Shown: one piece after another, positions 37,656 through 48,890 of the stretch
Layout: each line of letters starts with the position of its first letter
How positions within the stretch are numbered: the first letter of the stretch is position 1
Origin: Helianthus annuus
Lineage: Eukaryota > Streptophyta > Magnoliopsida > Asterales > Asteraceae
Direction: 5' to 3'
DNA: 64,000 nt
Assembly (NCBI RefSeq): GCF_002127325.2
Contig: NC_035444.2
Location: 80,349,392 to 80,413,391 of the forward strand
Program-made: the position numbers and the translations under genes
The notes under the pieces: generated by a model
Databases searched by the model: none
Told to the model about the DNA's origin: nothing
What the model saw: the letters and a program-made list of their open reading frames with translations, nothing else

Positions 37656-37794
37656 ATCATCCCCAAGTTGAAAGAAATTTCGTCCCGAAATTTGATAGCA
37701 CTCACTGAGGAAGCTAGTTAGGTTGCAAGGTTTTCCCGGTTTTCCTGGGGTGTCACATCCACCCCCCGTTGATCTGGAATTTCGTCCCGAAATT
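37656..37794 (-). other. Duplicated internal-region terminus of Tekay 1
   Basis: AAATTTCGGGACGAAATTT (minus, 37693-37675) lies just inside the 3' LTR. A second copy (37794-37778) followed by CGGGGGGTGGATGTGACACC (about 37770-37751), which looks like a polypurine tract and an LTR start, lies about 100 bp earlier, inside the coding end of pol. Element 2 has the same duplication. Confidence 0.7.
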
Positions 37795-40700
37795 CCGTAG
37801 CTTCAGCCTCAGTAGCGTTAGTACTGTTCTCAAACAGTTGGGGATACTTTTGTTTCATCCGATCTTCGCGCTCCCAGGTAAACTCTGGGCCGCGACGTGA
37901 GTTCCAACGAACTCGAACAAGAGGTATTCTAGTGCTCTTGAGGACCTTAACATCCCGGTCCGTGATCTCGACAGGTTCTTCGACGAATTTCAACTGTTCG
38001 TCGATCGTGAGTTCCTTCAGAGGAACTACGTGCGTCTCATCTGACAGACACTTCTTCAGATTTGACACATGGAAAACGTTGTGAACTGCACCGAGTTCTG
38101 CTGGTAATTTCAGTCTGTAGGCCACCTTGCCTATTTTCTCGATGATTTCAAAAGGTCCAACGTACCGTGGTTTGAGTTTCCCTCGTTTACCAAAACGAAC
38201 CACACCCTTCCAGGGTGAAACTTTGAGTAATACCCGCTCCCCAACCTGGAGCTCAAGTGGTTTCCTGCCCTTATCGGCGTAGGCTTTCTGACGGTCACGA
38301 GCGGCCGCCATGCGTTGTCGTATTTGAGCAATCCGCTCAGTAGTGTCTACCACATGTTCTGGACCAGTGATCTGACTATCCCCCACCTCTGCCCAACAGA
38401 GGGGTGACCGACATTTACGTCCGTACAATACCTCAAACGGAGCAGCTTTAATGCTGGTGTGGTAGCTATTATTGTACGAGAATTCTACGAGTGGCAGATG
38501 CCTTTCCCAGCTGTTGCCAAAGTCGATTACACAAGCGCGAAGCATGTCTTCTAGTGTTTGGATAGTACGCTCGGACTGCCCGTCCGTCTGTGGGTGATAT
38601 GCTGTGCTCATATCTAAACGTGAGCCAAAAGACTTGTGCATTGCCTGCCACAGTTCCGAAGTAAAACGTGCATCTCGATCAGAGATAATAGAAGTGGGCA
38701 CCCCGTGCCTCGAAACAACTTCCTTGAGGTATATCTCCGCTAGAGTGGAGAACTTATCCGTCTCCTTGATTGCCAAAAAGTGTGCGGATTTTGTGAGTCG
38801 ATCCACGATCACCCAGATAGTATCGTTTCCGCGCTGGGATCTAGGTAGGCCAGTAACGAAATCCATGGAAATTTGCTCCCATTTCCATTGTGGTATCTCT
38901 GGTTGCTGAAGTAGGCCTGAAGGTTTCTGATATTCCGTCTTGACTCGCGCACAAGTCAAACACTTGCTGACATACGTTGCTATGTGGGCCTTCATGCTAG
39001 GCCACCAATACGTGGTTTTAATATCGTGGTACATTTTGTCCGAACCAGGGTGTACCGAGTAGCGAGATTTGTGCGCTTCATCCATCACAAGTTCTCGTAA
39101 TTTGCCATAGAGTGGGACCCAAATGCGTCCTGTTACATAATAAGCACCGTCTTCCTTCTGTTCTAAGCGTTGCCTTGACCCGCGTAGAGCTTCTGCTCTA
39201 ACGTTTTCTGGTTTCAGTGCTTCTATCTGAGCAGCTCGTATTTGCGAAGGTAGACTAGAATGTATCGTGAGTTGTAAAGCTCTTACACGCTTAGGCGTAG
39301 TGTCCTTTCGACTGAGGGCGTCTGCCACAACATTGGCCTTGCCCGGGTGATACCTGATAGAGCACTCGTAATCATTCAGCAGCTCGACCCATCGTCGCTG
39401 CCGCATATTCAGTTCCTTCTGTTTGAATATGTGTTCTAAACTTCTGTGGTCGGTGTAGATGGCGCACTTGGTTCCGTACAGGTAATGCCGCCATAGTTTA
39501 AGTGCAAAAACAACAGCTCCCAGCTCTAAATCATGTGTCGTGTAGTTCTTCTCGTGAACTTTAAGTTGTCGTGAGGCGTAAGCTATGACTTTATCTCGTT
39601 GCATCAATACACAACCAAGACCTTGAATTGATGCATCACAGTAAACCACAAAATCGTCTGTGCCCTCTGGCAGTGAAAGAATAGGTGCACTGCAAAGTCT
39701 ATCCTTTAGATGCTGAAAAGCTAACTCTTGTGCATTTCCCCAATGATAAACAACGCCTTTCTGCGTTAGTAAGGTGAGAGGCTGCGCGATCTTAGAAAAA
39801 TCCTTAATGAATCTCCTGTAATATCCTGCCAATCCCAAAAATTGGCGAATTTCCTTTGGTGTGCGAGGCGCAGGCCAGTTCTTAATAGATTCCACTTTGG
39901 ATGGATCAACGTGAATCCCATCCTTGTTCACCACATGCCCTAGGAAATGGACTTCACGAAGCCAGAAGTCGCATTTCGAGAATTTTGCGTAAAGCTGTTC
40001 CTTCCGAAGGAGTTCCAAAATAAGTCGTAGATGTTGTTCGTGCTCTTCCTTGCTCTTAGAATAGATCAGGATGTCGTCGATGAAGACTATAACAAACTTG
40101 TCCAGATACGGTTTGCACACTCGATTCATCAAATCCATAAAAACTGCCGGTGCGTTCGTCAGCCCAAACGGCATGACCAAAAACTCATAGTGCCCATATC
40201 GAGTCCTAAAGGCCGTCTTAGAGACATCCTCTTCCCGAACTCTCAGCTGGTGATATCCCGATCTCAGATCGATCTTTGAATAGTAGCTCGACCCCTGCAA
40301 CTGGTCGAACAAGTCGTCAATGCGCGGTAGAGGATAACGATTCTTCACAGTCACCTTGTTGAGTTCGCGATAGTCGATACACATTCTGAAGGTACCATCC
40401 TTCTTCTTCACAAAAAGCACTGGAGCTCCCCAAGGCGATGAGCTAGGACGAATAAAACCCTTATCCAAGAGTTCTTGTAGTTGCGTGGAGAGTTCTTCCA
40501 ACTCTGATGGCGCTAAACGATAAGGTGCACGGGCTACAGGCGCGGCTCCAGGAGCTAAATCAATCTGAAACTCGACTTGGCGATGGGGCGGAAGACCAGG
40601 TAATTCCTCAGGGAATACCTCAGGATAGTCGCGTACAACGGGAAAATCTTCTAACTTCTTCTCCTTTTCTGTGGTATCAGTAACTAAAGCCAAAATCGCA

Positions 40701-42412
40701 GTGTGGCCCTTTCGTAAGCATTTCTGGGCTTTAAGAAGAGAGATGATGTTCTCAACAGCACTTCTCTTGTCGCCACGAATCATGAGAGGTTCACCACCTA
40801 AACCAGGAACACGAACGATCTTCTCGTTGCAAAGAATCTCTGCTCGGTGTTGGGATAGCCAATCCATCCCAATGACAACGTCGAAACTACCCAAGACAAT
40901 AGGAATAAGATCGATAGAGAAAGTCTGGTTAGCGAGAATAAGCTGGCAACCCTTGACTACGTGTGAGGCTTCCAAACTCTTACCATTAGCTAGCTCGACA
41001 GTGTGCTTGTCGCTCAGGGGTGTAGGAATACGCTTAAGCATCTTACTAACTTCTAGTGACACATAGCTAGTATCGGCACCCGAATCAAATAAGACTGTAA
41101 CATAAAAGTCGTCGAGAAGGAACTTACCCGTCACCACGTTGGGATCATTCCTCGCTTCACCTTGACCAATCACGAACACACGTCCCCTAGCACCATTGTT
41201 GTTGTTGTTCCCATTGTTACCATTCCCCTGATTGTTGTTGTTCTGGTTCAGTTGGGGACAATCCTTCTTGAAGTGGCCTTCAGCTCCGCACTGAAAGCAC
41301 CCTTTGTTGTTACCCTGCTGCTGTCGCTGGTTCTGCTGAGGTTGCTGACGATTCTGGTTGACGGGGTATGCGCTTCTGCAATCCTTTGCAACATGACCAG
41401 GCTTGTTGCATCGATGACAGTTGCCCCTGGTGCATGGCCCACTGTGGTGTAGGCTGCAGCGATTGCACTTGGGGTGATTTCCTTTGTACCCACCATGACT
41501 TTGACCACCAGACGATTGCTGACTGGGGCTCTTGTGATCGTCCGTCTTTCTCTGCTGAGACTGAGTTTGCACTGAAGTTGAACCCCTGCTTGAAGTTCCA
41601 TCCCATTTTCGTTTATCCCCACTAGAAGCACCAGAAGTAGTTGCAGCACCTATGCGCTTCGGTAACTTGTTCTGCTCCACCGCTTGGTCAGTGAGACGGT
41701 GAGCCAACTGTACAACCTGCTGGATAGTAGTCAACCTCGCTGAAGTCACATGACTTTGGATCTCTGGCACCAAGCCCTTGAGATAGAGTTCAATTCGCTT
41801 GTAGGGAGGATCCACCATGGTAGGACACAACAAAGCAAGCTCATGCGATCTCTTAGTGTATGCCTCAATTTCTGACCCCGACATCTTAAGATTGTAGAAC
41901 TCATCTTCCAGTTTGTGAATGTCGTCACGACTGCAGTATTCCTCCCTGATCATTTCCTTGAAAGTTTCCCATGGGGTGGCGTTGGCAGCAACCAACCCTA
42001 ACATCTGCACCTGAGCATTCCACCACGTGAGAGCCAAACCCTCGAGAGTACCAGTAGCATACTTCACCCTGCGCGCTTCAGGGCATTCGCACATTTCGAA
42101 CACAGACTCCAGTTTCTCAAACCAGTGTAGGAGACCTACTGCTCCTTCAGTGCCGCTAAAAGTCGTGGGTCGACAGTCCATAAAGGTCTTAAAAGTGCAC
42201 ACCGGTGCCTGAGCATACTGACCTAAGGTAGGTGGAAGAAAAGACAGAGTTTAACACAAAGGTTGGTTCACGAGAGTAGGATCCAAACGATCCTAGAACA
42301 ATTTCGGACTGCAGGATATACCTCCTGCGCGTGCAGCTGCGAGCGCTGCGTCAATTCGCTCGTTGATCAAAGCCGTCAACTGGGCTTGTGTCATGTTAAC
42401 GCGTCCAGACAT
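37718..42412 (-). CDS. Gag-pol polyprotein of Tekay-type chromovirus (intact)
   Basis: One 1,494-codon frame (42202-37718) holds gag ([20 protein letters not shown]), two CCHC zinc knuckles ([28 protein letters not shown]), protease ([13 protein letters not shown]), reverse transcriptase ([15 protein letters not shown]), RNase H ([27 protein letters not shown]), integrase (HHCC zinc site; [19 protein letters not shown], and the E of [13 protein letters not shown]) and a C-terminal chromodomain-like part ([14 protein letters not shown]). No stop interrupts it. The likely start is the ATG at 42412 ([12 protein letters not shown]): 91 nt run to a donor GAG|GTATAT, a 99-bp intron (42223-42321) ends CCTTAG, and the exon at 42222 joins the long frame in phase. 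This would give about 1,531 residues. It makes the proteins for virus-like particle formation, reverse transcription and integration. Confidence 0.93.
42223..42321 (-). other. Putative 99-bp intron at the start of Tekay 1 gag
   Basis: GTATATCC at the 5' side and CTACCTTAG at the 3' side, with a pyrimidine-rich stretch (CTGTCTTTTCTTCCACC) before the AG. Unspliced, the MSGRVNM frame stops within about 40 codons (..KLF then TAG). Element 2 has the same arrangement (90 bp). Confidence 0.6.
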
Positions 42413-42704
42413 GGTTCTTCATAATAAAAGCAATACGTGTGAGAGAGGTTCGCGAAAGCACGATAGTAAGACAGAGTAAGCACGCACGTGTTCAAACAAC
42501 AGTAGCTATACTAATCAAGCATACCATGAGCAATGTACTACGCAACTAACAAGTAGGCAATATACATACATCATATTACCTAGAACGTCGAGCCTTGCAT
42601 GAGGAGCGAAGTGTCGTTGTGGACCGTTGAGCACTAAACCGGTTATAGTCTGGTTTTAACAAAATCGTTTCTCCTTTATTAAAACCAAGTTCACTATAAC
42701 CAAT

Positions 42705-42717
42705 GGCTCTGATACCA
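42705..42717 (-). other. tRNA-Met primer-binding site, Tekay 1
   Basis: TGGTATCAGAGCC on the minus strand, 3 nt inside the 5' LTR; complementary to the 3' end of plant initiator tRNA-Met. Confidence 0.9.
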
Positions 42718-42720
42718 ATC

Positions 42721-45207
42721 TGTCACACCCCCAAAACCCCACCTGCGGAGTACTACCGCATGGAGGCGTGACTGACCAGGATCCAGCCACCAATCATACT
42801 GAACAAGCATATAAGTAGTTATAAAAGTTTAACCATCACGATTGGTGTTCCAAAACAAATAAGTTTAAGTTGCAAGCGGAAGCATAAGTTTAAAGTTATA
42901 ACATAAGTTCCAAAAGTTTCAAGTTTAACATAGTCTTGTAGCAATCCCTGTCCCACAACGATCCTCCTCCATGCAAGCTCCCACTGAGTACCTATGGTCC
43001 TGCAAAGCATGTAGTAACGAGTCAACAACTAGTTGAGTGAGTTCACGGGTGGGCGTTCGTTTTAGTTGTTTCGAAAACAGTTTACATTATCTGGCATCCT
43101 GCCGTGGGGGTTACCCCATAGTTTTAAAAAACGTGACCAGTTCGTTCCCAGTTACTCCGGCACTCCGGCCGTGGGGGCTACCCCATGTAGTTATCAGGCA
43201 TTTCGGCCGTGGGGGCTACCCCATGTACATCATCTGGCTCTCCAGCCGTGGGGGCTACCCCATGTGTATACTAGACTCGTTACCGTATCGATTGCTGACT
43301 GTAGTCATGTTTATGTGCCCTGAAAACATCAATGTCTATCATCATTGACGTGCCCCAGATCCATTAGTTCACGCCCGTCCTCTGCGGCACGGTGTGAGGC
43401 TTGTCAGACCTAAATAGCGCTATCTAACTAATGACCCGCTCGCCATTGGCCCGGCGATTAGTCGATACAAAAAGGAGGGACTTCGTGATAGAGTTTTAGT
43501 CTAGTACGTTTATCCGTCCATCCGGACGAGGAATCACATTCCTGAACCACTGACGTCCTACCCAATGGTAGACGAGGAACCCATGTTCCTGAATCCCATT
43601 CCCAACCCAGGGAATCCCATGCTTTGTAAAGGGTGTGAACTCACCTTGGTTTGCTCGGCAGTCAAACACAGAAAGTCAATCAAGTCGCAAGTAGTCAATA
43701 ACGTCCTAACACGGATATATAATCAGATTCGAACCAAGTAGTGCACAAATGTTCAACACGTTTGGCAAGCACGTTTAGTAGTAACAGTTAACAGTCAACA
43801 GTAGCACATACGGTTCACAAGTTCAGCCCAACTACTTAGGCCCAAACACGTAAAAGCAGTTAACACAGAAGCCCATCAGTCTGGCCCATTAACTAAGGCC
43901 CAAAAGTGTGGTCTCGAGTCGCAACCGGACTCGCAAGCATGGTCTCGAGTCATGCTGTGTGTTGATCATGGATGGTTGCGAGTCGCAACCGGTGTCGCAA
44001 CCGTAGTCTCGGTTCATCATGCTAAGGTCTCGAGTCGCAACCGGACTCGTAACCTGTGGTTTCGGCTTGTCCTGTTATGGTTGCGAGTCGCAACCGCGTG
44101 GTCTCGAGTCATCACGCTGTGGTTGCGAGTCGCAACGGGTGATTGCGAGTCGGTAAGCTGTCATTTTCACGTTCACGTGTTGATGCAGGTGTAATCAGCC
44201 AAATAGTACAATATAATCAGGCCCAAATCCGGAAATGACCAATAGAATTTCACTAACATATTTCCTAATCAGGCTATTAGTCAAATGTGGATCAAAATCA
44301 CAAGGGTTTTCAATCTTCAACTATCATTCAAAGTGTTCTTCAAATATTCAAACCCATCTTCATCAAGTTCATAACATTTTAACCACTTATTCAATCAACA
44401 CTATGAACAAGCATCAAAACACTAAGCATAACACATAACCCGGTTTTCATACAAGTCCGATTTCATGACATATGTAACCCGATTTCATGTTCATCAACAT
44501 AAGTGGTTCAAACTTCATTTAGACACAACATATCACATCTTGCCATATAATATATGTTAACCGGTTATCAACATGGCGCATATTAGAATCATCATAAACA
44601 TCAAGAACATCATGTAATCTCTAACTATAGACATCATCTTATGCATACATCCATTCAAGCACAAACACAACAAAAATTAACCATAAAAATACTAACCGGT
44701 TGGTGATGTGTGTGTGTGTGCCGATCCAAAGTCCAAATCCGAGAGTTTCTTGTGTCAACCGAGTGGATCCGAGAGTCTTGGAGATGTGTTTGTGTGCTAG
44801 AGTTCTAGTGGGAGAGAAGATAGAAGTGTGTGTGTGTTCTAATGTTCAACAAAGTGGTAACAAGTAACTAGGGGTGGTGTATTTATAGTCAAGTTCCAAG
44901 TGTGCACCCTTAGTGGGTTTCGAGTGGGGGTTCACGGCCCAAAGGCCCAACCGGCCACTAGGTTCTCGGCCCAAGGCCCAAAACCGATTACTATTCACTC
45001 GAGACCTCATGGTCTCGAGTCGGGTTCCTTGTTGTTTCGTGTCGGGTTCTCGGTTCACTTATAATACATATGAATATATACAATGCACACATAACAAACA
45101 CATATCATGTAAAAAGGTTCACGTTTATCATTAAGTTCAATCGGCCAACTAATCACATAACATACAAGCAAGTTACAACGAAAGGTTCTAGATTTCGAGT
45201 TGTCACA
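42721..45207 (-). repeat. Tekay element 1, 5' LTR
   Basis: Same length and apparently the same sequence as 35170-37656. As the 5' LTR of a minus-strand element it would drive transcription towards lower coordinates, with the TATA box at about 44879-44888. Confidence 0.95.
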
Positions 45208-45346
45208 CAAGTGGTGATCTCTCCCAGACACACTGAAGCTCACAGGGAACTCTCAAATGAGCTCCCCTATTCTCTCTTAGTCTTGCAAATGACAAAGTGT
45301 TGGTATTTATACCCAACACAAGGTTGTATGGTCGAAGGATCTAACT

Positions 45347-45510
45347 GATTGATCGATAGATCATCTGTCGATCATCCAGCTATCGAAAGATACACATATA
45401 CCTCGAAGGATGACATATCCTTCGAGGTCCATCTTCATCTATCGATGGATATCTTTCGAGCTCATCGAAGGATATACACAATCCTTCGATGCCTTATCCT
45501 TCGACACCAA
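45347..45510. promoter_or_regulatory. TCCTTCGA motif cluster and TATA box, copia-like left LTR
   Basis: TATCGAAAGAT, CTCGAAGGATG, ATCCTTCGAGG, TCGAAGGATA and ATCCTTCGA alternate in both orientations. In element direction (minus) they lie just upstream of TATAAATA (45312-45304). The right LTR has the same order at 48520-48715 with TATATATATA at 48492-48501. Confidence 0.6.
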
Positions 45511-45695
45511 ACATTATACAACCATAATTTGTCTAGCAAAACCCACATGGTCAACCAAATAACCCTCTCGTTTGACCACTTCAAACGAGCGGGTCTATAC
45601 ACGTTTGTTTGACCGTTTCACTAACTATTACAAATTCAGCGTACAATAATAACTAATCTATTCGACAAGCATCGGACACAAAATCTGCATCAACA

Positions 45696-48190
45696 AATTC
45701 CCCCTTGTCCGTTGCTGTCGAATGCTGAAAATGCAACTGCAATCGATCTTCAGTCAAGTATTCATCTTCTCTGTGTTAACAAATTCCCCCTTGACCGATG
45801 ATCCAGGTAAGTAGTATCTTGATGCTCCTTGTATAATATTTCCCCCTCAAAGTACGCGTATCCGTGTTGGGTGTTGTGCAATTTCCTCAAAAAGGCTCAA
45901 TTGACCGATCTTCCGCTGATCTTCCAATACTCCAACCGGCATTTGATAAGGGTTCCATTCTTTAAAAACTGCATCAAGTCTTGATCTTCAAGCATACTAC
46001 ATTGATAGAGATTTCTGGTGAACTGTCTTCTGTAAACCGTCTTTGTGGAATCGACCAAGTAATGCACTTTAATCTTCAGCATCAACACTCAGGAAAGTCA
46101 GCTAGACCAAGTGTATCCCTTGCAAGCTCAACCAAACGGCACGCTTAGTTGAACTACATCCAGATCTCATTGTCTCGCCTTTGTGAAGTTGACCACGTAA
46201 TGCACTACGGATCTTCAGCATCAGTACTCAGGAAGTCAGCTTGACCAAGTACATCGTTTGCAAACTCAACGAATTGAGTTACCCCCAGATCCCTGTAAAA
46301 TCCCAAAGAAACATCAAACCCAAAACCGAATCCTGCAAGTCTTCAGCCTTGAACTATCAACTTCCATAAAGATTCCCCAGGTCTTCAGTAAACAGCGCTT
46401 TGACACTACTGTCGACTTTAGATACCTGTATGTTTCCGTGCAAAACTCTTCACGCTGGCTGGAGAATTAATTAAAATCCTCAAATATGTGTCTGTGCAAA
46501 ACATTCCACGTAGAACCGTTTGTATCACCAGAAAATCACAAACTCTACCACCTATGATTGCGTTTAGAAATTTACCGAAGAAATTCAACATATGAAAATT
46601 TTTATCCCCCCATTTCTTTGGTAAAATCTCTAAACCTTAACAGATTCTTTCCACTTCAAAGAAAACTGTCGTCAATTTCACATAACAAATTCTCTCCACT
46701 GAGTAGAATTTATCTTCAAATGTTCACCAATTCCCTCCACTGAGCGGAACTGTCATCAATCTTCATTGAATGTTCTCGGTTCCGAAAATTCACGAAAACG
46801 ACTTTCTTCTTTGCATATTCTAGTTGAATAAGAACGTCCCCTAGTACCCCGTAGGATCCGACTTGTATCCCTCCAAAGACTTTGTGAACTCGTTAGGACC
46901 GGTATTGACATTCTAGGTTCATTCATTCGTTACCAAATGCGAGAATATGACAATAAACAAAAATATTTCTTCGTTGCATATTCTAGTTGATAAAGAAATT
47001 TCGCCTAGTACCCCGTAGGATCCGACTTGTATCCCTCCAAAGACTTTGTGAACTCGTTAGGACCGGTATTGGCGTTCTAGGTTCATACGTTCGTTTTCAA
47101 ATGCGAGAATATGACAATAAACAAAATGCTTTCGAACATTTACGAATAACCGGTAACAATCATAAATATTGACGTGCGGAAGCGAACATACCGTGTTGTT
47201 TTTGGCCCATTATAGTCGCGTCACCATTTTTGCCATTTGCATCGGTAACCGTGACTACCCCACATTTTTCAAAAATCAAGTTTTCATCATCTATCATCAT
47301 CCCGCGCGCCCTCAAACCGTACAAATTTGACGTTAAAAATCAACTCAAACATCTTTCGCGAACACCCGACCCAAACCAATCCTCTGGACTTCCAAGATCC
47401 AATTCTAAATTAAAGGCCCATCATCATTCTAAGAAAATAGGCCCAATCTTGTGAACAAATAACCATGGTGGGTCCAACAGAAAGGAAACCTAGCTTTGTT
47501 TCTTCAGCTTTTTCGATACACACTCAGCCGACAACAACTTTCATGTCTGACTTTTCTCTTTCTGCGATGAACAAAGCTGATCCTTCGATACACAACAAAG
47601 GTGATCTTTCGAAATTAATGAGCCTTCGAAACCAGGTATCTTTCAAAACCAGGTATCTATCGATCCAGATATCTTTCGAAAACTGGAATCTTTCGATGTT
47701 GTTGATCGTGGAAGATTAGGATCTTTCGAAATTGTTGATGTTGATCCTTCGAAGCACAACAAATCTGATCCTTCGAGGAAATTGAGATGACCCTTCGAAG
47801 TCATCTGATCTTTCAAAGGATTTGAGATGACCCTTCGAAGTAGATAGATGATCCTTCGAAACAAAAGATGACCTTTCGAAAAGATAGATGATCCTTCGAA
47901 ATTTGTCTGATCTTTCGAAATATGAAGATGATAAGAACATCAAGAACACAGCGACTGTGTAAAATTTGCAGATTTGATGAAGCACTTTGTATACAATTTT
48001 TGATGATGATTACTTGAATATTTAGGTGAAAAACATAAAACCCAACACTCGTTTCAGCACAGATCTGAATATTCGGGTCCAGATCTGAGTTTTTCTTGAT
48101 TTTCACCATTTTTACATCTTGAACAAAAGGCACAAAAATCACAGATCTAGAGCACATGTGACTTAGTAAACGGTTAGATTTACTAAATCG
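45696..48190 (-). other. Non-coding interior of the copia-like element
   Basis: No gag or pol. There is an imperfect ~100-bp direct repeat (46800-46940 and 46975-47115, sharing CCCGTAGGATCCGACTTG and CTCGTTAGGACCGGTATTG) and a dense block of TTCGAA/ATCCTTCGA motifs at 47580-47910. Short open frames here are chance. Confidence 0.6.
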
Positions 48191-48195
48191 GGCAC

Positions 48196-48212
48196 CATGG
48201 CTCTGATACCAA
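48196..48212 (-). other. tRNA-Met primer-binding site, copia-like element
   Basis: TTGGTATCAGAGCCATGG on the minus strand, directly next to the 5' LTR start at 48214. Confidence 0.85.
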
Positions 48213-48213
48213 T

Positions 48214-48890
48214 TGTAGGTCCCTCGGAGGTTGAGGATAAACCTATTCCTTGTTATGTTTAACACTCTAGCAAGTGCGGAATCCAAGCTAGAGTGCAAAC
48301 CGATAGTTTAGATGAAAGCACAAGTTACAAAGAGAAAGAGTAGACACACAATATATCAAAGTTTTCTCTTGTATTTCAGTGGACACGGTTACAGCCCTTG
48401 ACCAAACTGAAATGCTCTCTACAAGACCTTGGTTCACTCATGCACTATCAACAACACTTCTGAGACTTGTGTGGACTGAACCATAACATGGTATATATAT
48501 ACCATAAACAGATAATATGCTCGAAGGATAAGGAGTTCTGGTCGAAGGATCATCTATCGACCAGAATATCTACCGAAAGATTCCGAAGGATCCAGACATA
48601 CCTCGAAGGATGATGTATCCTTCGAGGTCCATATGAATCCATCGAAGGTTTGTCTTTCGAGGTCATCGAAGGATACAAACCATCCTTCGATGACATCCTT
48701 CGAAGCATAACAATCTTACACACTAAGTGTTGACTGTTTGGCCAAGTCAAACCAGGAGGATGGTTGACTTGGTCAAACATACATTCCAACACATATACAA
48801 ATCAAACACAAAACGTAAACAAGACTAACAAAAGACATCGTTTTATACATTACAAAATACAGACAAAGTACAGACACAAGTGCACCAACA
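48214..48890 (-). repeat. Copia-like element, 5' LTR (677 bp)
   Basis: Runs TGTAGGTCCCTCGGAGG to AAGTGCACCAACA. Only parts align well with the other LTR (34989-35169 plus 45213-45695), chiefly the TCCTTCGA cluster and the two ends. Confidence 0.8.

Larger units (their letters stand above)
35170..37656 (-). repeat. Tekay element 1, 3' LTR
   Basis: Ends TGTCACACCCCCAAAACC (left) and TTTCGAGTTGTCACA (right) on the plus strand. Contains four copies of CCGTGGGGGCTACCCCATG (35550-35716), clusters of GAGTCGCAACCGG (36355-36605) and CTCGAGACC..GGTCTCGAGTC (37438-37480), and a TATA box between the clusters. Confidence 0.95.
35165..45212 (-). mobile_element. Intact Tekay-type chromovirus, innermost layer, 10,038 bp, TSD CAAGT
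   Basis: The element is 35170-45207 with perfect CAAGT on both sides (35165-35169, 45208-45212). The LTRs 35170-37656 (3') and 42721-45207 (5') are both 2,487 bp, and all stretches I compared are identical at a constant offset of 7,551, so insertion was recent. Between them are a tRNA-Met PBS, intact gag-pol and a polypurine-type end. It landed in the left LTR of the copia-like element. Short ORFs inside the LTRs (for example 35486-35797) occur in pairs and are not genes. Confidence 0.95.

Noticed and set aside
41248..41649. Overlapping frames in gag of Tekay 1
   Set aside because: Shadows of the intact gag-pol frame in a Gln/Asn-rich stretch.
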